Below, one piece after another: positions 57,394-64,000 of a stretch of 64,000 nucleotides of DNA. Position numbers and translations under genes: made by a program. Numbering within the stretch: position 1 is the stretch's first letter; every line of letters begins with the position of its first letter. The notes under the pieces were generated by a model that made no database searches, was not told the origin of the DNA, and worked only from the letters and a program-made list of their open reading frames with translations. This DNA comes from Microvirga sp. VF16 (GTDB taxonomy: Bacteria > Pseudomonadota > Alphaproteobacteria > Rhizobiales > Beijerinckiaceae). Where the stretch lies: NCBI RefSeq assembly GCF_016864375.1, contig NZ_CP069354.1:5043501-5107500 (forward strand). Reading direction: 5' to 3'.

Positions 57394-57534
57394 CTACATG
57401 TAAGCATCACAGATGTCTTTCAGGCTCCACCGGTGAAGATCGGCGTGCAGGCGTGGGGCCGTTTTCACCTGGATTGCAACGAACAGGAAGGTCACCGACA
57501 GCAGGCAGATGCTCAGAACGCCCAGACCGGTCAT
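57394..57534 (-). pseudogene. Possible C-terminal remnant of a membrane protein
   Basis: A minus-strand frame ends at 57394 with a hydrophobic helix (LGVLSICLLSVTFLFVAIQ) and the tail RWSLKDICDAYM. This looks like the end of a transporter-type protein. The frame stays open for some distance upstream of the ATG at 57534, but no recognisable protein precedes it. It lies downstream of the rhamnosidase gene on the same strand. The rest of the 57307-57662 gap shows nothing. Confidence 0.3.
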
Positions 57535-57662
57535 GTCGAAGATGAATTGGGGCAGCTTGGGCAACCGATCGGTATTGCCGAGGCAATACTCTACTGGTCG
57601 TCGGGGATGGTTACGTGTCGCGAGAAACTCTCGTGGACGACCGACATTATCTTCCGGTGCAT

Positions 57663-60416
57663 CTATAGGAGCCCTCTTGAATGATCATCGAAAGACATGG
57701 TTTCTCTCACAACAATCACATACTCACCTGATCCCAACTCCAGGCGATCGTCCTCGAGACCCCCGCCACCGTATACAGGCGAAATTGCCTCTTTCGTCGC
57801 GGCCGAATTGAGCGCGATCAGTCTCATCCCCCTCGGCAACGTGATCAAAGCCGAGCAGTTCGCGGGAACCGAGATATTCCATTTGACTTGGTCGCCTTCA
57901 TAGACCCAGTGGCTGATGACCGGGCCGATCTGACTGCGGTATTCGGCGTGACACCAGCCAAGCGTCCGATTGAACACGGGGCGCATGCGAACTCGCCGGA
58001 AGCCCGGTGCAGTTTCGTCGTAGTCAATGCCGCCGACTCGTGAGAACATCCATTCCCCGACAGCGCCGTATGCATAGTGGTTGAAGGAGTTCATGTTCGG
58101 ACTCTGGAACCCCCGCTCCGGCGTCCAGCCGTCCCAGCGTTCCCAGATGGTGGTTGCGCCATGACGTATCGAGAAACCCCACGACGGGTATGTATCCTTG
58201 AGAAGAAGCGCATAGGCTCTGTCGTGCGCACCACTGTCGCTCAGTACCGGACACAGGTGTTTTACGCCGAGGAACCCGGTCTGCAGGTGACCGTCTGCCT
58301 CATCGATCGTACGGATCAGGTGCTGCACTGCCCGTTGCTTACGCTGTCCTTCGAGGAGGCCGAAATACAGTGCCAGCAGATAGGCGGTTTGTGTATCGCC
58401 GGTAATACGGCCATCGGCATCTATGAACTTGTCCTGGAAGGCCTCCTGAATGGCGCGGAAAACCGACCGGAACCGCGCTTCGTCCGTTCTGCGTCCGAGC
58501 ACATGGGCGATCCGGGACATCAGATCCGCCAGATGCCCCCAATAGGCGGTATTGACGACGGGGCGCGGCGTGGCGGGGCCGATGTTGAGCCAATCGCCAT
58601 AGTCACGGTTCACGTAATTATTGCGAATGAAGTCGGGGTTGTGCCGCTCGATGAGATCCATCCAGCGCACAAGCGCCGGGTAGTGGCGCTCGAGGATCTC
58701 CTTATCTCCGTATCGAAGATAGATCAGCCACGGCATGATAACGGCGGCATCGCCCCATGCCGGTGCGCCCCTCGGAGGTTCGGTGATGAAGGCATAGGCG
58801 GCCTTTGAGGGGGCGATATCCGCAAAGCCGCCGTCCGTCTCCGTATCCTCGACGTCGACCATCCATTTGGTAAAGAAAGCGGCCACATCCATATTGAAGC
58901 CGGCTGTGCGCAGAAAGATCTGCGCATCCGCCAGCCACCCGAGCCGCTCATTCCGCTGAGGACAGTCCGTGGGAACCGAGATGAAGTTGTCGCGCTGACT
59001 CCAAAGAATGTTGGAGAACAGCTTGTTCACCATGGGCTGGCCGCACTCGAAGGATCCCGTCAGAGGTGTGTCGGAATGGACCGCGATGCCAGTCAACTCC
59101 AGATCGTCCGGCCGGACACCCTCGGGAGCCGTGATGCCGACATACTGGAAGCCGTGATAGGTGAAGCGGGGCTCGAAGACCTCCTTCCCCTGCCCCTTGG
59201 CGATATAGACATCGGTTTGCGGGGCATCACGAAGGTTGGTCGTATAGAGATCTCCTTCGGGTGTCAGCATCTCGGCGTGACGCAGAACGAACGTGCTGCC
59301 GCGGGGCGCCTGGATGCTCAAGCGCAGATGGCCAGCGACGTTTTGCCCGAGATCGAAGATCATTTCTCCGGAGGCGCGGGTGCCGACATACTGTACTGGC
59401 AGTTCGAGCGTCTTTCGGATCGGCTGCACCCGCGATGCGTCGAGCTTCGGCGCACGTGGGATCGGATCCCACTTCTCGACCTTCTGCCACTTACTGTCGT
59501 CAAAGCCTGAAAGACTCCATCCGGGCTGCTCCAGACGCGCATCGTACTTTTCGCCAATCAGCAGATCCGAATAGACGATGGCCTCGTTGCTGGTTTTCCA
59601 GGTTTCGTCCGTGACAATTGTCGCGAAGCTTCCGTCGTCATACTCGAGGTGGAGCTGGGCGATAAAAACCGGCCGCCCGCCATAATGAGCGCCAGCCTTC
59701 TTCGGCGACATGCCAATGCGACCGCAGTACCAGCCTTCGCCAACGACCGCTGCAATGGCATTCGCGCCCGAACGAAGCAAGTCCGTCACATCGTAGAGCT
59801 GATACTCGACACGGGTGTGATAGTCCGTCCAGCCGGGCGCCAAGACCTCATCGCCGACGCGCTCGCCATTGATGTAGGCCTCATAGACGCCGAGCGCCGA
59901 CGCATAGAGCGTTGCTCGCCTGATGGGGCGCTGCACTGAGAACTCCGAGCGCATATAATCTGCCGGACGTGCTCGCCAAGGATTGTCATAGACTGTATCG
60001 GCAGGCGGCTCATATCCTTCCGGCGGAACGAAGTAGCGCGCGATCCAAGCAGCCCGCCAATCCGACTGATCCAGCAGGCCGGTCCAGAAATCCGACGCGA
60101 GGGACAGATATGACTGCACATCAGCTTCGTCCCATACTTCCACGGCCCAGTAGATACGTCGATCGGAAACGAGGCGACGGCCGGCATAGGGGATGAGGAT
60201 GCTGTCGGAAGATGCGATCTTGCCTGTATCCCAGAGATCTCCGTCACCTTGCCCGACTGCATCGGCATCGGTTCCGACGACGATCCGATAGGCCGTTTGA
60301 CGTCGGTTGTGGCCGTCCCCTTTCACCGCCCAGGTGAAGCGCGGCTGCCGGCTGTTGAGCCCTCTTGGCTGCTCCATATGTTCGCATTTGAGATCCACAG
60401 CTTGCAGACATGTCAC
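57663..60416 (-). CDS. Alpha-L-rhamnosidase, glycoside hydrolase family 78
   Basis: Glycosidase of 917 residues that releases terminal L-rhamnose. The N-terminal beta domains (QPRFTWAVKGD, then IARYFVPPEGYEPP) lead to ATLYASALGVYEAYINGERVGD and GEGWYCGR of the family N-domain, and the catalytic (alpha/alpha)6 barrel carries TDCPQRNERLGWLADAQIF with the general acid region. TTIWERWDGW and the C-terminal beta domain follow. No signal peptide is seen, so the enzyme works in the cytoplasm on imported oligosaccharides or glycosides. The start is GTG with GGGAG 9 bases upstream. It is the last gene of the sugar importer cluster. Confidence 0.93.
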   Translation of the reverse strand: MTCLQAVDLKCEHMEQPRGLNSRQPRFTWAVKGDGHNRRQTAYRIVVGTDADAVGQGDGDLWDTGKIASSDSILIPYAGRRLVSDRRIYWAVEVWDEADVQSYLSLASDFWTGLLDQSDWRAAWIARYFVPPEGYEPPADTVYDNPWRARPADYMRSEFSVQRPIRRATLYASALGVYEAYINGERVGDEVLAPGWTDYHTRVEYQLYDVTDLLRSGANAIAAVVGEGWYCGRIGMSPKKAGAHYGGRPVFIAQLHLEYDDGSFATIVTDETWKTSNEAIVYSDLLIGEKYDARLEQPGWSLSGFDDSKWQKVEKWDPIPRAPKLDASRVQPIRKTLELPVQYVGTRASGEMIFDLGQNVAGHLRLSIQAPRGSTFVLRHAEMLTPEGDLYTTNLRDAPQTDVYIAKGQGKEVFEPRFTYHGFQYVGITAPEGVRPDDLELTGIAVHSDTPLTGSFECGQPMVNKLFSNILWSQRDNFISVPTDCPQRNERLGWLADAQIFLRTAGFNMDVAAFFTKWMVDVEDTETDGGFADIAPSKAAYAFITEPPRGAPAWGDAAVIMPWLIYLRYGDKEILERHYPALVRWMDLIERHNPDFIRNNYVNRDYGDWLNIGPATPRPVVNTAYWGHLADLMSRIAHVLGRRTDEARFRSVFRAIQEAFQDKFIDADGRITGDTQTAYLLALYFGLLEGQRKQRAVQHLIRTIDEADGHLQTGFLGVKHLCPVLSDSGAHDRAYALLLKDTYPSWGFSIRHGATTIWERWDGWTPERGFQSPNMNSFNHYAYGAVGEWMFSRVGGIDYDETAPGFRRVRMRPVFNRTLGWCHAEYRSQIGPVISHWVYEGDQVKWNISVPANCSALITLPRGMRLIALNSAATKEAISPVYGGGGLEDDRLELGSGEYVIVVRETMSFDDHSRGLL

Positions 60417-60505
60417 GACTGTTATCTCCCATCTGACAAAACGATGAGCACCCGCAGGCCGGCGTCCGAAGAACGCCTGCTGTACAAGGTACGTGGAAGG
60501 ACGTG

Positions 60506-61576
<1,071 letters not shown>

Positions 61577-61632
61577 GTTTCTTCTCCAAGAATAGTTTTG
61601 ATGCAGGTGTCCCTGGAAGCCCTAATGCATTC

Positions 61633-62463
61633 CTAGCCTTTGACGCCGCTTGCAAAGCCTCGGATCATGGTCCGCTGCAGAAGCAGAAAGATCGCGAGCA
61701 CAGGTGCAATGCCGACCAGCAGCGCCGCGAAGACGATCCCCCATTGCGTGACATACTGATCGACGAAGGAGTAAATCGCCACAGGAACGGTCGCCCAGTC
61801 AGACCCGCTGAGATAGAGAAGAGGCGTCATGAAGTCGTTCCATATGTGAACGCCATTCAGGATGAGAACCGTACCGGTAATGGGCCGCAGCAAGGGAAGA
61901 ATGATATAGACGAAGGTCGTGAGCTGACTTGCGCCGTCTATCGTTGCGGATTCCTCGTAGGCCAGTGGGATCGTTCGAATGAAGCCGGCATAGAGGAAGA
62001 TCGTGAAGGGAAGCTGCACACCCGAGTAGAAGAGCACGAGCGAAAATGGTGACCCCAGAAGTCCGATGTCACGCATCTGCTGATAAAGTGGAATCAGCGC
62101 CAACTGGAATGGCAGGATCATGCCAGCAAGGAAAAAGATATAGAGGCCGTATCCAAGCCGCGGCGTGCAGCGGGCGATAAAGTAAGCGGCGACCGAGCCG
62201 ATTGCGACGAGAATTAGCAGGCTGCATACCACGACGGTCAGGCTGGAGAACAGCGCGCTGCCAAGATATGCATCGTTCCACGCAGCCGCAAAATTTCCGA
62301 GATACGGCTCGCCAGGGGGCGAGAGAGGCGCCTCCCGCCACTCGCTCTGAGATTTGAAGGCGAGAACGATGATGATGTAGATCGGGAATGCGAAGATTGC
62401 CGCAAGACCGATCATTCCGAATTCGAGCAGAAGCGTGCCGAGAGTGTATCGCCTGCTATCCAT
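61633..62463 (-). CDS. Carbohydrate ABC transporter permease (MalG type)
   Basis: Inner-membrane permease of 276 residues with about six helices. The coupling loop reads IPLAYEESATIDGASQLTTFVYIILPLLRP, the EAA motif of CUT1 permeases. It overlaps the preceding permease gene by 8 bases. It is the MalG/UgpE-type partner, extended by ILFLLLQRTMIRGFASGVKG-like C-terminal sequence that contacts the ATPase. Confidence 0.92.
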   Translation of the reverse strand: MDSRRYTLGTLLLEFGMIGLAAIFAFPIYIIIVLAFKSQSEWREAPLSPPGEPYLGNFAAAWNDAYLGSALFSSLTVVVCSLLILVAIGSVAAYFIARCTPRLGYGLYIFFLAGMILPFQLALIPLYQQMRDIGLLGSPFSLVLFYSGVQLPFTIFLYAGFIRTIPLAYEESATIDGASQLTTFVYIILPLLRPITGTVLILNGVHIWNDFMTPLLYLSGSDWATVPVAIYSFVDQYVTQWGIVFAALLVGIAPVLAIFLLLQRTMIRGFASGVKG

Positions 62464-63388
62464 GGGAGATCTCCCGCTTCTTCAGGAAATGGGTCGCGGT
62501 GTAGACGAGTGCGGCGACGAGGACCGAGAAAACCAGGGCGGTCGCGGAACCGTACCCGTATTCTCCAAACTGGAAGCTCGTCTTGTAGATGATCGTCGAC
62601 AATGTCTCCGTCGCGTATCCGGGGCCGCCGCCAGTGAGCACGTAAATCTGGTCGAAGAACTTCAGGCCCTGGATCAGCGCAATCACGACGTTGATCGTCA
62701 TGGCGGGAGCGAGCAACGGCAGGATGATGAAGACCAAACGCTGCACTCCTCCTGCTCCGTCAATCTTGGCAGCTTCGACCAGTTCTTTGGGAACGTTCTG
62801 GAGCCCGGCAAGAAATATCACCATCGCAAGTCCGATGGAGCCCCACCCGGTCACGAAGATGACGCAGAAGAGCGCAAGGTGAGGATCCCCCAACCATTGC
62901 TGCGTCCAGTTTCCGAGCCCAATGGCCTGCAGCACCTGATTGAGCGCTCCGCTCGTGGAGAAGATGTATTTCCACGAGAATGACATGATCACCGGCGTGA
63001 GCACGACCGGCATGAAGAAGATCAGCCGGAGGATGTTTCGGCTCTTGATCTGGGTGTCCAAGGCAAGGGCCAGCAAAAGGCCGATGATCACCTTTGAGAG
63101 AACGAGTGCGAATGCCATGACGAGAGTCATGGAAATCGCCGAGATGGCCTGTGGATCGCTGAAAATCCGCTTGAAGTTGGCAAGTCCGACAAAGTCGTAA
63201 GACGGATCGAGACCATTCCAGTTGGTGAAGGCATATCCCGCGCCGGAGAGCATGGGGTACACGAGAACATAGCTGTAGACGACTAGTGCCGGCAGGATGA
63301 ACCACCAGCTGACCCCGGCATCGAACCGCAAGGGACGCCTTTTCTCGGAGGCCATGGGTTGAGTCATGTTGACCGTGTTAACGCTCAT
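62456..63388 (-). CDS. Sugar ABC transporter permease (MalF type)
   Basis: Permease of 310 residues. The cytoplasmic N-terminus is followed by helices from about 27. The coupling loop reads VPKELVEAAKIDGAGGVQRLVFIILPLLAP. FTNWNGLDPSYDFVGLANFKRIFSD is the typical early periplasmic loop of CUT1 permeases. It lies 59 bases after the binding protein gene. Confidence 0.92.
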   Translation of the reverse strand: MSVNTVNMTQPMASEKRRPLRFDAGVSWWFILPALVVYSYVLVYPMLSGAGYAFTNWNGLDPSYDFVGLANFKRIFSDPQAISAISMTLVMAFALVLSKVIIGLLLALALDTQIKSRNILRLIFFMPVVLTPVIMSFSWKYIFSTSGALNQVLQAIGLGNWTQQWLGDPHLALFCVIFVTGWGSIGLAMVIFLAGLQNVPKELVEAAKIDGAGGVQRLVFIILPLLAPAMTINVVIALIQGLKFFDQIYVLTGGGPGYATETLSTIIYKTSFQFGEYGYGSATALVFSVLVAALVYTATHFLKKREISHG

Positions 63389-63447
63389 GAAGCCACCTTT
63401 CTGAAAGTAGGTGGAGCTCTAGGAATCGTCCCTAGAGCTCGGTGCCG

Positions 63448-64000
63448 TCAGCGGGCCTGGAAGGCCTGATCCATCCGACGCAGCACATCCTCAGGTGTTG
63501 CCGATCCATTCAGCATTTCTTGCACGCCGCTGAAATGCGTCTGCTGCACCCGCGCGTTCGGCCACTTGTTGTCCATGAACAGGACACCCTTGTCGCCCAC
63601 GTATGGCATCATTTTCGCGAAGATCGGGCTCGGCTCGACTCCCTCCGCCAGGACAGGAGTTTCCAGCACGCGGCCGAGCTCCTGCATTTCCTTCGGCTGG
63701 GACAGGAAGTTCAGGAAGGCCAGCGCGGCCTCCTTGTTGCGCGTCGCAGCGTTGACTCCGAGGCCGTTGGCGAGGCTCATCGGGATCTGGGTTTCATCGG
63801 GACTGTCGTTTCCGGGAATCGGCCAGACCTCGAAGTCACGATGGCCAGCGAAATTGAGGAGAGCAAGCGCACTCGGGCTCGTCAGGATCGACATTGCCGC
63901 CTTGCCCGAAGCGACCATCTGGAGCGCCTCGTCATAGGACGTTCCATTGGGATTGGGATTGAAGAACCCGCGCCGGTTCAGTTCCAGGTACTTCGTCATC
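63448..64000 (-). CDS. Sugar ABC transporter substrate-binding protein (5' part outside window)
   Basis: The last 184 codons of a family 1 extracellular solute-binding protein; the start lies beyond 64000. GKAAMSILTSPSALALLNFAG, EVWPIPGNDSPDETQIPMSLANGLGVNAAT, AALAFLNFLSQPKEMQEL and the C-terminal EDVLRRMDQAFQAR are typical. The ATG at 63999 is probably internal. With the rhamnosidase, the transporter may import a rhamnose-containing sugar; this is inference. Confidence 0.9.
   Translation of the reverse strand, partial: MTKYLELNRRGFFNPNPNGTSYDEALQMVASGKAAMSILTSPSALALLNFAGHRDFEVWPIPGNDSPDETQIPMSLANGLGVNAATRNKEAALAFLNFLSQPKEMQELGRVLETPVLAEGVEPSPIFAKMMPYVGDKGVLFMDNKWPNARVQQTHFSGVQEMLNGSATPEDVLRRMDQAFQAR

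Overview
The window is a GC-rich chromosomal segment of an alphaproteobacterium, most likely of the Hyphomicrobiales and perhaps near Microvirga, Methylobacterium or Bosea. This placement rests on gene content (a cox-type molybdenum hydroxylase operon, NadP-type isocitrate dehydrogenase, many ABC importers, short dispersed palindromes) and overall style; no rRNA or tRNA is present to fix it. No prophage, insertion sequence or CRISPR array was seen. Four genes are visibly broken, by frameshift, nonsense codon or truncation.

Layout. (1) 1-11.5 kb: a polar amino acid-type ABC importer, a short-chain dehydrogenase and a tight six-gene operon for a 5-oxoprolinase/urea-carboxylase-like enzyme (pxpA, a carrier-like protein without its biotin lysine, pxpC, pxpB, accC, accB). 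A Nac-like LysR regulator divides this from a divergent RraA-family aldolase and an aspartate-type aminotransferase. Three ATAAG-N5-CTTAT-type sites lie at the control regions and tie the block into one probable regulon. (2) 12-17.6 kb: a truncated bioY, a type II NADH dehydrogenase, a ClpK/ClpG-like AAA+ disaggregase and a doubly broken TPR gene. (3) 18-25.6 kb: a proline-rich lipoprotein and a DSF-type quorum-sensing locus. It has an RpfF synthase facing away from a REC-PAS-GGDEF-EAL regulator that overlaps an RpfC-like hybrid kinase. Copies of one dispersed repeat lie on either side in opposite orientation. (4) 25.8-32.3 kb: a membrane protein, a sugar epimerase-like gene with a stop codon, a LysR regulator, two aldo/keto reductases and a frameshifted Na/Pi cotransporter.

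(5) 32.8-46.9 kb: a molybdoenzyme island. A PaoABC-like aldehyde oxidoreductase is followed, on the other strand, by cofactor maturation genes (MocA, MoeA-like, two XdhC-family pieces). Then come an IscU-like scaffold, coxG, coxS-coxL-coxM (form II) and coxD-coxE. A strong hairpin separates coxM from coxD. (6) 47-52.2 kb: a FadR-type GntR regulator with two palindromic operators controls a NitT/TauT-type ABC importer with two permeases and a fumarylacetoacetate-hydrolase-family enzyme. (7) 52.3-57.3 kb: icd with a clear terminator, then an SDR, thiolase, TetR and MaoC group around a TetR-like operator. (8) 57.4-64 kb: a GH78 alpha-L-rhamnosidase with a CUT1 sugar ABC importer that runs off the window end.

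The item most worth following up is the rpf-like locus. It pairs a DSF synthase and an RpfC-like sensor with a cyclic-di-GMP regulator whose output is GGDEF-EAL instead of the HD-GYP of RpfG.
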